NCBI RefSeq assembly: GCF_900129205.1
Contig: NZ_FQUK01000008.1
Coordinates: 1 to 64,000, forward strand
DNA: 64,000 bases
Direction of reading: 5' to 3'
From: Thermomonas hydrothermalis
GTDB lineage: Bacteria; Pseudomonadota; Gammaproteobacteria; Xanthomonadales; Xanthomonadaceae
A program made the translations under genes and the position numbers. Position 1 is the first letter of the stretch, and the number at the start of each line of letters is the position of its first letter. The notes beneath the pieces are model-generated. The model did not search any database, had not been told where the DNA came from, and was given only the letters and a program-made list of their open reading frames with translations. Shown here in pieces: positions 1 to 9,111 of this stretch.

Positions 1-288
1 CACCAGCCGTGGGTCGGTCTTGGGCGTGCGCCGGCGTTTGGGCGCGCAGGATCGAGCGGCCAAGGCGGCGGGATTGCCGCCCTGTTCGCGCAGGGCCTGC
101 TTCCACCGGTAGAGCGTGCGCCGGGACACGTCGAAGGCGTCTTGGGTGGCTTCGAGGCCGTGTGTGTCCCAGAAGCGCAGGATGTGCAGCCTTCGTTGAG
201 CGTCTTTGGGGGTCATTGCCCAAAGATGACCCAAGGCGGCTATTCGATAGAACCCCCGGATTCGGTACCCGGCATGGTGCACTTGCAT
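1..288 (-). mobile_element. 5' end of an insertion-sequence transposase/integrase, runs off the left edge
   Basis: The first 96 codons of a minus-strand gene begin at an ATG at 288, behind a strong AGGAGG-type site about 9 nt upstream, and run off the window. Around residues 25-75 the protein has a helix-turn-helix of the kind seen at the N-terminus of IS481/IS3-like integrase-core transposases, including the segment VSRRTLYRWKQALREQGG, followed by a basic linker rich in Arg, Lys and Pro. The DDE catalytic domain would lie outside the window, so intactness cannot be judged. The IS end should lie somewhere between 289 and about 345, roughly 100-160 nt upstream of dnaX and transcribed away from it. 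I could not define the terminal inverted repeat. Family assignment is by motif only. Confidence 0.75.
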
Positions 289-450
289 GGCGCTCCTCCT
301 GCTTCGAAGGAGTGCCAAAGGTGTTTGAACTTATGCACACGCCGTATGCGTCCACTACCGTTGGCACTCAGGTGGGTGTTGGAAGAGGACGTGGAACGGG
401 AGACGCTGGCCGTGCCCGCCGGCGGGGCAGTCCATGCCACAATGCGTGGC

Positions 451-2166
451 ATGTCCTATCTCGTGCTTGCCCGCAAGTGGCGCCCCAAGCGGTTCTCCGA
501 GCTGGTCGGTCAGGAGCACGTCGTGCGTGCGCTGACCAATGCCTTGCAAAGCGGCCGCGTCCATCATGCTTTTCTGTTCACCGGTACCCGCGGGGTGGGC
601 AAGACCACCATTGCGCGGATTTTTGCCAAGTCGCTGAACTGCGAGCGCGGCACCAGCGCCGAGCCGTGCGGTGAGTGCGAAACCTGCCTGGCGATCGACG
701 CTGGCCGTTACATCGATCTGCTGGAGATCGACGCCGCGTCCAACACTGGCGTGGACAACGTCCGTGAGTTGATCGAAAACGCGCAATACCTGCCGACGCG
801 CGGGCGCTACAAGGTCTATCTGATCGACGAAGTGCACATGCTGTCGAAGGCGGCCTTCAATGCGCTGCTCAAGACGCTGGAGGAGCCGCCCGAGCACGTC
901 AAGTTCCTGTTTGCCACCACCGACCCGGAAAAGTTGCTGGTGACGGTGCTCAGCCGCTGTCTGCAGTTCAATCTCAAGCGGTTGGACGAGGGGCAGATCG
1001 CCGGCCAGCTGCGCAGGATCCTGGCGGCCGAGGGCATCAGCGCCGATGAGGATGCGATTGTCCAGCTGGCGCGTGCCGCCGATGGCAGCCTGCGCGATGG
1101 CCTGTCGCTGCTCGATCAGGCGATCGCGTATGCCGGCGGCAAGCTGGATGGCGCCACCGTGGCGGCGATGCTGGGCACGGTTGATCGCAAGCGCGTACAG
1201 GCCATGCTGGAGTCCTTGGCCGATGCTGATGGCGCGCGTTTGCTGCACGAGGTGGCGCAGCTGGCGGAGTTCGCGCCGGACTGGGGTGGGGTGCTGGATG
1301 CGCTGGCCCAGGCGCTGCACCGGATTCAGGTCAAGCAACTGGTGCCGGCGGTGGACGTCGGCAGCGATGCTGTCGATGTCGAGGGGCTGGCCGCCCGTCT
1401 GCGGCCCGAGCTGGTGCAGCTGTGGTATCAGATGGCCTTGCATGGGCGCCGCGATCTCGATCTGGCTCCCAGCCCGCGCAGCGGCTTCGAGATGACCCTG
1501 CTGCGGATGCTGGCGTTCAGGCCTGCCGGCACGGAGGCGGCCAGCGCTGAGGCAGCGACGACCGGACGGGCGCCTGCCACTCCCGCGGCCCGCAGCGAAG
1601 CCATGGCGCGCGCCCGCGCGGTGTTGGATTTGCCGCCGGCGTCACACCCTGAAACACGTGTGCCGCCTGCGCCGCAGCCGGCAACGGTCACGCAGTCAGA
1701 GCCTGTGTCTGCGGCTCTGCCTGCGACCCCACCGGTTGTGCCTGCCATCAGTGCGTTGCTGGTCACCGACTCCGAACACTGGTTGACGCTGGTTGCGGAA
1801 CTGGCCAGCAGTGGTGCCCTGAAGGGGCCCGTCAGGGTGCTGGCCGAGCACGCCGGGTTCATCGCCCACAGTGGCGGCGTTTTGCGGCTGTCGCTGGCGC
1901 AGGACGATGAACATTTGCAGTCGTCGCGCCTGGTGCTGCAACTGGAAGAGGCGCTGAGCGAGCGCCTGGGTGGCCCGGTGCGGGTGCGGTTCGAGATCGG
2001 TGCGCCCGCGGGCGAGACCGCACATGTCCGCAATGCGCGTGTGCGCGATGCGCGGCAGGCCGAGGCCGAGCGCGATTTCGTGGTTGATCCGGCGATCCAG
2101 CGCCTGGTTCAGGGCTACGGTGCCCAGATCGTGCCGGACTCGATCCGCCCACTCGATGGTCAGTGA
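451..2166 (+). CDS. dnaX: DNA polymerase III subunit gamma/tau
   Basis: Clamp-loader ATPase that loads the beta clamp at the replication fork. The 571-residue product opens MSYLVLARKWRPKRF, the family's usual start. It carries a Walker A (GTRGVGKTT, about residues 45-53), a zinc-binding cluster (CGECETC) and the DEVHMLSK Walker B region. A Pro/Ala-rich linker (about 360-430) precedes the tau-type C-terminal domain. The ATG at 451 is preferred over an in-frame ATG at 442 and longer upstream frames because homologs begin MSY. I saw no A-AAA-AAG slippery heptamer like that of E. coli dnaX, so production of a short gamma form by frameshifting is not supported. It heads the usual dnaX-ybaB-recR cluster. 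Confidence 0.97.
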   Translation: MSYLVLARKWRPKRFSELVGQEHVVRALTNALQSGRVHHAFLFTGTRGVGKTTIARIFAKSLNCERGTSAEPCGECETCLAIDAGRYIDLLEIDAASNTGVDNVRELIENAQYLPTRGRYKVYLIDEVHMLSKAAFNALLKTLEEPPEHVKFLFATTDPEKLLVTVLSRCLQFNLKRLDEGQIAGQLRRILAAEGISADEDAIVQLARAADGSLRDGLSLLDQAIAYAGGKLDGATVAAMLGTVDRKRVQAMLESLADADGARLLHEVAQLAEFAPDWGGVLDALAQALHRIQVKQLVPAVDVGSDAVDVEGLAARLRPELVQLWYQMALHGRRDLDLAPSPRSGFEMTLLRMLAFRPAGTEAASAEAATTGRAPATPAARSEAMARARAVLDLPPASHPETRVPPAPQPATVTQSEPVSAALPATPPVVPAISALLVTDSEHWLTLVAELASSGALKGPVRVLAEHAGFIAHSGGVLRLSLAQDDEHLQSSRLVLQLEEALSERLGGPVRVRFEIGAPAGETAHVRNARVRDARQAEAERDFVVDPAIQRLVQGYGAQIVPDSIRPLDGQ

Positions 2167-2232
2167 CGACGCCCACATCGCACCATCATTCCCAAGCTTT
2201 CTCTTTCCCCACACAACGACGGAACGATCCCC

Positions 2233-2553
2233 ATGCGTGGAAACATTGCCCAGCTGATGCAGCAGGCGCAGAAGCTCCAGGAGAACATGCAGCGCGTGCA
2301 GGAAGAAGTGGCCGCGCTGGAAGTGACCGGCACTGCCGGTGGCGGCATGGTCAGCGTGACACTGGGCGGCCGGATGGATTGCCGCAAGGTGCGCATCGAC
2401 CCGGCGGCGCTGGCCGATCCGGAAATGGCTGAAGACCTGATTGCGGCGGCGTTCAATGATGCGGTCAACCGGATCCAGGCTGCCTCGCAGGAAAAAATGG
2501 CAGCGGCTACCGCCGGTCTGCCGCTGCCGCCAGGCATGAAGCTGCCGTTCTGA
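2233..2553 (+). CDS. ybaB: YbaB/EbfC family nucleoid-associated protein
   Basis: Small (106 aa) DNA-binding protein that forms tweezer-like dimers on DNA. The sequence is typical of the family throughout: an N-terminal helix [19 protein letters not shown], a central [16 protein letters not shown] segment, and a C-terminal tail [11 protein letters not shown]. It lies 66 nt after dnaX and 43 nt before recR, an arrangement conserved across proteobacteria, which suggests co-transcription and a role linked to recombination or replication. The exact cellular role is unsettled in the family. Confidence 0.95.
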   Translation: MRGNIAQLMQQAQKLQENMQRVQEEVAALEVTGTAGGGMVSVTLGGRMDCRKVRIDPAALADPEMAEDLIAAAFNDAVNRIQAASQEKMAAATAGLPLPPGMKLPF

Positions 2554-2596
2554 TGCGTCTGTCGGTCAGCAGTCAGACGCCAGACGGGCAACGAGC

Positions 2597-3196
2597 ATGA
2601 GCACGCCGCTGCTGGAACAGTTGATCGACGCCCTCAAGGTGCTACCGGGGGTGGGGGCCAAATCGGCCCAGCGCATGGCCTACCACCTGCTGGAGCGGCA
2701 ACGCGATGGCGGGCGCCGGCTGGCCGAGGTGCTGGCGCAGGCGATGGCGCAGATTGACCATTGCCAGCGTTGCCGGGACTTCAGCGAAACCCCGCTGTGC
2801 GCGCTGTGCGCCAGCCCTTCACGCGACCGCCACCTGCTGTGTGTGGTGGAAACTCCGGCCGACCGGCTGGCGATTGAGCAGGCCACGGGCTTTCGTGGCT
2901 TGTATTTCGTGTTGCAGGGGCGGCTGAGTCCGCTGGATGGCATCGGGCCACGCGAGCTGGGGCTGGATCTGCTTGCGCAGCGGCTGGAGGAAGGTGAGGT
3001 GCACGAGCTGATCGTGGCCACCAACCCGACCGTGGAAGGCGAGGCCACCGCCCACTATCTGGCTCAGCTTGCGCGCGCGCGTGGCGTGCGGCCCACCCGT
3101 CTTGCGCACGGCGTGCCGCTGGGCGGGGAGCTGGAGTACGTCGATCGCGGCACCCTCTCGCATGCCTTCGGTGGCCGGGTGGAGATCCGCGAGTAA
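2597..3196 (+). CDS. recR: Recombination mediator RecR
   Basis: RecR acts with RecO (and RecF) to load RecA on SSB-coated gaps. The 199-aa product has the N-terminal helix-hairpin-helix ([17 protein letters not shown]), a C4 zinc finger (CQRC...CALC, about residues 57-75), a Toprim domain starting near residue 80 ([15 protein letters not shown]) with the [10 protein letters not shown] motif, and a C-terminal [16 protein letters not shown] segment. Full length for the family. It is the third gene of the dnaX-ybaB-recR set. Confidence 0.97.
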   Translation: MSTPLLEQLIDALKVLPGVGAKSAQRMAYHLLERQRDGGRRLAEVLAQAMAQIDHCQRCRDFSETPLCALCASPSRDRHLLCVVETPADRLAIEQATGFRGLYFVLQGRLSPLDGIGPRELGLDLLAQRLEEGEVHELIVATNPTVEGEATAHYLAQLARARGVRPTRLAHGVPLGGELEYVDRGTLSHAFGGRVEIRE

Positions 3197-3241
3197 ACTG
3201 AAGCCCCATCTGTTCTGCCCTTTCTGCCCCCTGTTGCTGCC

Positions 3242-3592
3242 ATGCCTGACACCATCTTTCACCGCATCATGCGCCGCGAACTGCCGGCCGACATCGTCTA
3301 TGAAGACGAGCATCTGATCGCCTTCCGCGACATCGCGCCGCAGGCCCCGGTGCATGTGTTGTTTGTGCCCAAGCGTGACTTCGCCACCCTCAACGACGTG
3401 CCGGAAGAGGAGGCCCTGGTGCTGGGCCGGTTGATGACCGCGGCGGCCCGTTATGCCAAGGCGCAAGGGTTTGCCGAGTCCGGCTATCGGTTGGTCATGA
3501 ACTGCAATGCCGATGCCGGCCAGACCGTGTACCAGATCCATTTGCACCTGCTGGCGGGGGCGCCGCTGGGACGGTTCGGCACGCCGGGCTAA
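3242..3592 (+). CDS. HIT-family (HinT-like) nucleotide-binding protein with altered triad
   Basis: Purine nucleoside phosphoramidate hydrolase-type HIT protein of 116 aa, matching HinT in length and in segments such as IMRRELPADIVYEDE and NCNADAGQTVY. The histidine-triad motif reads Q98-I-H100-L-H102-L-L, so the first His of the usual H-x-H-x-H is Gln. The middle His, the nucleophile in the family, is kept. The gene follows recR by 45 nt and may be read from the same transcript. Identity as a HIT protein is secure; how active it is, given Q98, is open. Confidence 0.92.
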   Translation: MPDTIFHRIMRRELPADIVYEDEHLIAFRDIAPQAPVHVLFVPKRDFATLNDVPEEEALVLGRLMTAAARYAKAQGFAESGYRLVMNCNADAGQTVYQIHLHLLAGAPLGRFGTPG

Positions 3593-3685
3593 CCCGGTCT
3601 GCGGGCGCGGTGTGCCTGCCGCGTATGTTGCGAGGTGAGCGGAAATGTCATAATTCCGCAACTTTGGACTGGTCAATCCCGCCTC

Positions 3686-4312
3686 ATGTTCTCACTGCAA
3701 ACGATTTTTGGTTCCGGCGTGCAGTTCTATGCGCTGCTGGACGAGGCCGCTGCGGCCGCGTATGACAGCGCCAAGGCGCTGCACGAGATGATGAAAGCGG
3801 CCGATCGGCAGCCGGCGCTGGATGCCTTCAAGCTGGCCCGCGTGCGTGAGCGCGCCGCGGCCGACAAGATCAGCCGGGCGCTGGTGGACAGCTACATCAC
3901 GCCGATCGAGCGGGAGGACATCGAGGCGCTGGGCTCGGCCCTGCACAAGATCCCCAAGCAGATCGAGAAGTTTGCCGATCGCTACGCGCTGGCCATCCAG
4001 CACCTTGCGCATATCGACTTCGCCCCGCGGGCGGCCATGCTGGAGCAGGCCGCTGCGGTGGTGGTGCAGATGGTGAGCGAGCTGCGCAAGATGAACCTCG
4101 ATCGCATGACCATGCTCAACGAGAAGCTGCGTGCGATCGAAAACGAGGCCGACCGGCTGATGCTCGAACTGTACCGGGAGATCTATTCCGGCAAGCTCGA
4201 CAGCCTGCAGATGTTCCTGCTCAAGGAGTTCTTCGAGATTCTGGAAAAAGCCATCGACCGCTGCCGTGAGGCGGGTGTGGTGGCGTACCAGATCGTGCTC
4301 AAGAACAGCTGA
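3686..4312 (+). CDS. DUF47/PhoU-like phosphate transport accessory protein
   Basis: Cytosolic all-helical protein of 208 aa related to PhoU and typically paired with Pit permeases, whose activity it is thought to modulate. It begins MFSLQTIFGSGVQFYALLDE. I chose this ATG over an upstream in-frame one because the family starts near this FG motif. Amphipathic helices such as LHKIPKQIEKFADRYAL and EKAIDRCREAGVVAYQIVLK match the TIGR00153/DUF47 pattern. It ends 13 nt before the permease gene, consistent with a two-gene operon. Confidence 0.9.
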   Translation: MFSLQTIFGSGVQFYALLDEAAAAAYDSAKALHEMMKAADRQPALDAFKLARVRERAAADKISRALVDSYITPIEREDIEALGSALHKIPKQIEKFADRYALAIQHLAHIDFAPRAAMLEQAAAVVVQMVSELRKMNLDRMTMLNEKLRAIENEADRLMLELYREIYSGKLDSLQMFLLKEFFEILEKAIDRCREAGVVAYQIVLKNS

Positions 4313-4325
4313 CGGGGCTGGCGCC

Positions 4326-5447
4326 ATGCTGACGCTCGTGCTCGTGGTGGTGCTGGCCGCGCTGGTCTTTGAGTTCATCAACGGCTTTCATGACACCGCC
4401 AACTCGATCGCCACGGTGGTGGCGACCAAGGTGCTGTCGCCCTGGCAGGCGGTGATGCTGGCTGCGGTCATGAACCTGGTCGGCGCCCTGATGGGAACGG
4501 CGGTGGCCAAGACCATCGCCTCCGGCCTGGTCAATACCGATGTGGTCGAGGTCACCTCGCAGGTGATCCTGTGCGCCCTGGCAGGCGGCATCGTCTGGAA
4601 CCTGATCACCTGGTGGAAGGGCCTGCCGTCTTCGTCCTCGCATGCGCTGATCGGCGGTTTGTGCGGGGCGGCGCTGGCTGCGGCGCATGGCAACTTCGAT
4701 GCGCTGGTCTGGTCGCAGACGGTTGGTGACTGGACAAAAAACAAGGGGCTGCTGTGGAAGGTGATCCTGCCGATGGTGACCTCCCCACTGGCCGGCTTTT
4801 TGCTGGGCATTCTGGTCATGCTGCTGCTGTGGGCGGCGATCTCTGCAATGGCTCGCGCTGGAGGGCTGCTGGCCCGGCTGGCGCGGCCGCATGCGGTCAA
4901 CCGCTTCTTCGGCAAGGTGCAGATTCTGTCGGCGGCCTACATGGGCTATGCGCACGGGCAGAACGATGCTCAGAAGACCATGGGCATCATCGCGCTGACC
5001 CTGTTTGGCGCGCAGACCACCGGGGCGCTGGATGGGCTGCCGCATTGGCTTGGCTTCATGCATCCAGCCAGCAGTGATCCCAAAGGCATCGCCGGCTGGA
5101 TCGTGGTGACCTGTGCGGTGGTGATGGCGCTTGGGACTGCCGCCGGCGGCTGGCGCATCATCAAGACGCTGGGTCACAAGATGGTGCGGCTGCATCCGAT
5201 CAACGGCTTTGCGGCAGAAACCAGCTCGGCCACCATTCTCACCTTGGCGGCCCACTACGGCATGCCGGTGTCCACCACCCACAGTATCTCCACCGCGATC
5301 ATGGGCGTGGGATTTGCCAAGAACCCGCGTGCCCTGAAGCTGACCGTGGTCGAGCGCATCATCTGGGCCTGGATCCTGACCATTCCGGCTGCGGGTGGGG
5401 TGGCCTACGGGCTGTTCGCGCTGTTGGAACGGTTGGGCTGGGCCTGA
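4326..5447 (+). CDS. pit: PiT-family inorganic phosphate permease
   Basis: Inner-membrane low-affinity phosphate transporter of 373 aa. It has the two duplicated signature segments of the family: FEFINGFHDTANSIATVVAT at the N-terminus and GYAHGQNDAQKTMGIIALTL in the second half. A third conserved block, GLPSSSSHALIGGL, has its repeat counterpart VSTTHSISTAIMGVG. About ten hydrophobic segments are evident. The start at 4326 follows the DUF47 gene by 13 nt; a longer in-frame extension overlaps that gene and is unlikely. The pair probably handles phosphate uptake together. Confidence 0.95.
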   Translation: MLTLVLVVVLAALVFEFINGFHDTANSIATVVATKVLSPWQAVMLAAVMNLVGALMGTAVAKTIASGLVNTDVVEVTSQVILCALAGGIVWNLITWWKGLPSSSSHALIGGLCGAALAAAHGNFDALVWSQTVGDWTKNKGLLWKVILPMVTSPLAGFLLGILVMLLLWAAISAMARAGGLLARLARPHAVNRFFGKVQILSAAYMGYAHGQNDAQKTMGIIALTLFGAQTTGALDGLPHWLGFMHPASSDPKGIAGWIVVTCAVVMALGTAAGGWRIIKTLGHKMVRLHPINGFAAETSSATILTLAAHYGMPVSTTHSISTAIMGVGFAKNPRALKLTVVERIIWAWILTIPAAGGVAYGLFALLERLGWA

Positions 5448-5484
5448 CGCCTGCTGCCTGCCGGCGGGATGAAAGGTCGCGCGA

Positions 5485-5895
5485 TCAGAGCAGGTCGCCG
5501 CCGGCCGACAGGCGATGCTCCATGGCATCGCCGATGCCGCCGATTTCCAGCACCAGGCGATCGATCTCGGCGGCCGTGAGGCCGGCATACGGTCGGTTCT
5601 CACACAGGTGCAGGTAGGGCACGCCGTCCAGTTCGCTGATGGCCAGATAGCCGACCCGGCTTTCGAAGTTGAAGCGCAGTGCCCGCTTGGGATCCATGCC
5701 GGTGGTCGGGCCGATCGCGGTGCTGACCCGCAGGTAGCTGCGGCCATCGTCGTCTTCCAGCTCGGTGAGGAAGATCGCCTGGTGTCGTTTGCCTTTGGCC
5801 AGCGACAGTTCCACGCAGATCAAGTAGGGCTCCTGCACGCTCAGACGGTAGCCGGCGGCGATCAGGTGGCGGCGGATCTGTTCGAAGTTGTCCAT
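5485..5895 (-). CDS. Conserved hypothetical protein, YbjN/chaperone-like fold suspected
   Basis: A 136-aa soluble protein with no signal or membrane segment. The pattern N-FESRVGYLAISELDGVPYLHLCE-C followed by a C-terminal helix EIDRLVLEIGGIGDAMEHRL resembles the YbjN or type III secretion chaperone-like alpha/beta fold, which is an inference from secondary-structure style only. It is transcribed against pit and divergently from the alkyltransferase-like gene 45 nt away. I do not recognise a specific function. Confidence 0.7.
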   Translation of the reverse strand: MDNFEQIRRHLIAAGYRLSVQEPYLICVELSLAKGKRHQAIFLTELEDDDGRSYLRVSTAIGPTTGMDPKRALRFNFESRVGYLAISELDGVPYLHLCENRPYAGLTAAEIDRLVLEIGGIGDAMEHRLSAGGDLL

Positions 5896-5940
5896 GGCGC
5901 TCGCGATGACGACGGGGCTGCCGCTATGCTAACTCGGATC

Positions 5941-6306
5941 ATGGCCGATACAGCCCTTTCCGAGTCGCCCGCGTCGCAGCTGTCGCCCGAGCAGCGCATC
6001 CTGGCGGCAGTGCGTGCGGTACCGCCAGGGCAGGTGGCCAGCTATGGCGTCATCGCCAGTCGCGCCGGGTTGCCCGGGCGGGCCCGCTGGGTGGCCAGGG
6101 TGTTGGCGTCAAGTGACGACCCGGCGTTGCCCTGGCATCGCATCGTCCGTGCCGATGGACGGATTGCGTTCCCGCCGGCGTCGCCTGAGTTCAGAACACA
6201 GTGCCGCCGCCTGCGAGCCGAAGGTGTGCAGGTGCAGCACGGTCGGATCCGGCGCTTGGCTGGCGATGACGAAACGCTCGACGCCCTGCTGTGGCGGCCG
6301 CGCTGA
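5941..6306 (+). CDS. Alkyltransferase-like protein (Atl, YbaZ type)
   Basis: A 121-aa single-domain relative of the C-terminal half of O6-alkylguanine-DNA alkyltransferases. It has the helix-turn-helix (PPGQVASYGVIASRAGLPGRARWVAR). The catalytic PCHR motif is replaced by PWHR (W65), the hallmark of Atl proteins. Those bind O6-alkylguanine without repairing it and hand lesions to nucleotide excision repair. The start at 5941 is chosen over an in-frame ATG at 5926; both lie only tens of bases from the divergent neighbour. Confidence 0.9.
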   Translation: MADTALSESPASQLSPEQRILAAVRAVPPGQVASYGVIASRAGLPGRARWVARVLASSDDPALPWHRIVRADGRIAFPPASPEFRTQCRRLRAEGVQVQHGRIRRLAGDDETLDALLWRPR

Positions 6307-6346
6307 GCCGTTATGATGCGCTGCAACGAACCGGGATGCCGCACGG

Positions 6347-7015
6347 ATGCCATTCAACCTGCCCAGAATCACCAAATCCCTATTGATCGCCAATCTGATC
6401 GGCTTTGTCCTGCAGGCCCTGCTGGGCAATGATCGCCTGATCGACCTGATGCTGTGGCCGTGGGGTGAGGTTGCCGACGATTCGTATGCGCTGGCGCCGG
6501 CCTTCATGCCCTGGCAGTTGCTGACCTATGCCTTTCTGCATGGCGGGCTGCTGCATCTGGCCTTCAACATGCTGGCCCTGGTGATGTTTGGCGCGCCGCT
6601 GGAATACGTCTGGGGCGAGCGGCGGTTCCTGCTCTATTACCTGGTCTGTGTGGTCGGGGCCGGGCTGTGTCAGCTGCTGGTGGGGTCGTATGCGCTGGCC
6701 CAGGGGGGCGACCCCTATCCCACCCTGGGCGCCTCTGGCGGGGTGTTTGGGCTGCTGCTGGCCTACGGCATGCTGTTCCCGAACCAGCGGGTGATGTTGC
6801 TGTTTCCACCGATCCCGATGCGTGCCCGCACGCTGGTGATCATCTACGGCCTGTTCGAACTGGGGCTGGGCGTCACCGGCCTGCAACCCGGGGTGGCGCA
6901 CTTTGCCCACCTGGGGGGAATGCTGTTTGGCTGGCTGTTGATCCGGCACTGGCGCGGCCAGCCGCCGTTCGGTGGGCGCCGCGGCGGCGGTCCGGGCATG
7001 CGGATCGTGCGCTGA
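6347..7015 (+). CDS. Rhomboid-family intramembrane serine protease
   Basis: Inner-membrane protease of 222 aa with six predicted membrane spans. The catalytic Ser is S130 in the GASGG motif (TLGASGGVFGLLLAYG) and the catalytic His is H188 in HFAHLGGMLFGWLL. The oxyanion-side His/Asn segment is HGGLLHLAFNMLAL (about 65-78). A short Gly/Arg-rich tail follows the last span. The start at 6347 gives MPFNLPRITKSLL, a usual opening for short proteobacterial rhomboids. Natural substrates are not predictable from the context. Confidence 0.93.
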   Translation: MPFNLPRITKSLLIANLIGFVLQALLGNDRLIDLMLWPWGEVADDSYALAPAFMPWQLLTYAFLHGGLLHLAFNMLALVMFGAPLEYVWGERRFLLYYLVCVVGAGLCQLLVGSYALAQGGDPYPTLGASGGVFGLLLAYGMLFPNQRVMLLFPPIPMRARTLVIIYGLFELGLGVTGLQPGVAHFAHLGGMLFGWLLIRHWRGQPPFGGRRGGGPGMRIVR

Positions 7016-7021
7016 CCTTGG

Positions 7022-9037
7022 TCAGAAAATCTCGATCCGCGCGTCTGGTTTGAGCACCATCGGGGCACCGGGCTTACAGCCAAACGCAGTTGCGAAGTCG
7101 GCCTGCTGCATGGCCGGGGCGTTGGCGCGCCAGAGTCCTGGTGCGCGCACGTCCTGGGCGGCGCGCAGACGTGCCTCGTCGCTGCTCACCTGCTGCGCCC
7201 ACAGTTGCGCCCAGCCGATGTAGAAGCTGCGCAGGGTGGCGTTTTCCAGGGGTGTGACGTGTGATTTCAGGGCGGCATGGGCCATGGTCAGACCGGCCAT
7301 GTCGGCCATGTTTTCGTCCCGGGTCAGGGTGCCGTTCACCCGAGTATCGGGCAGGCCGGGGTAGGGCAGACGGTCATAGAATGCGGCGACCGCATCGGCC
7401 TTGCGTTGCCAGCGCTCGGCATCCTCGCGGCTCCACCAGTCGCGCACGGTGCCGTCGGCATCGACATGGCGGCCGATCGCGTCGATCGCGTGGCTGAGCT
7501 CATGCCCGACCAGGGCGCCAAAGGCGCCATACGGGTGGCCAGCCGGCATCGACGGGTCGAAGACCGGCAGTTGCAGCATGGCGGCGGTGACGATGAGCCG
7601 GTTATGGGCCAGGTCATAGGCCAGTGCCGGTTGTTGTGGCAGCACGTCCCAGCGACGTCCGGCGTTGCCCTTGCCGATCCGGCGCATCTCCAGACGATGC
7701 CGCCAAGTGGCCGCGATCAGCATGTTGCTGCCAAAGCTGCCGCGTCCCATCGGTTGCAGGCTGACTTCGGGCTCGCGTGCGGGGGCGCCGATCTCGATCG
7801 TCAAGGCGTCGAGTTTCTTCAGGGCTTCCGCCTTGGCGCTGCCCTGCAGTAGCTCACCCTGTTCGATGGCCTGACGCAGCGCCTGCCGGACCTGATCGGC
7901 AATCTGGCCGGCCTGAGCGCGTGTGGCATCGGGGAGGTAGGCCGCGGTGTATTGCCGGCCCAGCATCGGGCCGGCGGCCAGGTTGATCGCATCCAGCACC
8001 TGTTGCCAGCGCGGCGGTGCAGCATGTTGCCCCAGCAGCACGTTGTTGCGGAACTCGAATGCCGTCTCGCGCCAAGGCCGGGAGAGATACGGCGCCATGG
8101 CGTCACCGACCCGCCAGCGCAGATAGGCCTGCCATTGTGCCGGCTTGAGTTGGCCGAGCATGGCATCGAGACGGCTAAACAGCGCCGGGTCGGCGATTGA
8201 CACGGTGTCATCGCTGACGCCCTGGGCCTTGAGGAAGGCGTCGAGCTGCAGGTTGCGGTATTGCTTGCCCAGCCCGGCGGTGGCCACTGGGGCGAAGTTG
8301 CGGCGTGGGTCGCGCAGTTCGCTCAGTGGGCGCGATGCCTCGGCGATGCGCTTTTCCACATCCAGGGCGAAGGCAGTCTGGGTTTCGATCTCGGCATCCG
8401 GCACTCCGGTCAGGCGCAGGATCTTGCGCATGTAGTCGGCATAGCGCGCCATCAGGGCGCGGGTGTCGGCATCGGTGCGGGTGTAGTAGGCCGGATCGGG
8501 CAGTCCCAGCCCGCCCTGGACGAAGTAGCCGAGGTGACGGTCCAAATCGCGCAGGTCGAGATCGGCGTTGAAGCCGAACACCACCGGGATGCCGACCTGA
8601 TGCAGGGCCGCGATGGCCGGTGCGATGTCCTTGCTCGACCGGATCGCGTCGATGCGCTTGAGCAGCGGGGCGATCGGGGCGGCGCCATCGGCCTCCACCG
8701 CGGCCTCGTCCAGGCCGCTGGCCCAGAAATCGCCCAGCAGTTTTTGCGCCTCGTTTTGCGGGGCGCGCATGAAGCCGTCGAGCAGGGTGCGCTGCTGTTC
8801 GAGCGCGCGGGCATTGAGCTGACCGAGGGCGGAGATGGCGCCGCTTTCCGGCATGGGGTTGGCCGTCAGCCAGCCCTTGTTGGCATCAGCGTAAAGATCC
8901 TTGCAGGCTGCTGCGGCAGCAGTGGCGGCGGGCTTTCTGGCCGCAGGCTTCTTTTTGGCGGCAAGGCTTACGGGTGAGGTCAGGCTGGCCGTGAGTGCGA
9001 CGAGCAGGGCGCAGGCAAGCGGGCGCAGGGTCGGCAT
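7022..9037 (-). CDS. M13 (neprilysin-like) family zinc metallopeptidase, exported
   Basis: A 671-aa secreted or periplasmic oligopeptidase. Residues 1-27 form a signal peptide ending in an Ala-rich stretch, followed by a Lys/Ala/Pro-rich spacer (about 28-45). The zinc site is H512-E-L-S-H516 with the third ligand and aspartate in E575-N-M-A-D579, the M13 pair of motifs. The C-terminus (FATAFGCKPGAPMV) matches the family's conserved end, though the usual final RCxxW-type box is reduced. It ends only a few bases from the convergent rhomboid gene. It sits next to peptide transporters, pointing to peptide nutrition. Confidence 0.93.
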   Translation of the reverse strand: MPTLRPLACALLVALTASLTSPVSLAAKKKPAARKPAATAAAAACKDLYADANKGWLTANPMPESGAISALGQLNARALEQQRTLLDGFMRAPQNEAQKLLGDFWASGLDEAAVEADGAAPIAPLLKRIDAIRSSKDIAPAIAALHQVGIPVVFGFNADLDLRDLDRHLGYFVQGGLGLPDPAYYTRTDADTRALMARYADYMRKILRLTGVPDAEIETQTAFALDVEKRIAEASRPLSELRDPRRNFAPVATAGLGKQYRNLQLDAFLKAQGVSDDTVSIADPALFSRLDAMLGQLKPAQWQAYLRWRVGDAMAPYLSRPWRETAFEFRNNVLLGQHAAPPRWQQVLDAINLAAGPMLGRQYTAAYLPDATRAQAGQIADQVRQALRQAIEQGELLQGSAKAEALKKLDALTIEIGAPAREPEVSLQPMGRGSFGSNMLIAATWRHRLEMRRIGKGNAGRRWDVLPQQPALAYDLAHNRLIVTAAMLQLPVFDPSMPAGHPYGAFGALVGHELSHAIDAIGRHVDADGTVRDWWSREDAERWQRKADAVAAFYDRLPYPGLPDTRVNGTLTRDENMADMAGLTMAHAALKSHVTPLENATLRSFYIGWAQLWAQQVSSDEARLRAAQDVRAPGLWRANAPAMQQADFATAFGCKPGAPMVLKPDARIEIF

Positions 9038-9111
9038 GCGGCGGGTCTCCGTGCGGTCGGGCAGGGGAGTGTAGCAGCCAGTTGCGCGTCTTCAGGATGG
9101 CATGGCGCGGC

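Noticed and set aside
142-450. An upstream extension of dnaX
   Set aside because: Overlaps the IS transposase on the other strand and lacks family similarity; homologs start MSY.
451-2166. Programmed frameshift producing a gamma form of DnaX
   Set aside because: No A-AAA-AAG-type slippery site with stem was seen in the GC-rich linker region.
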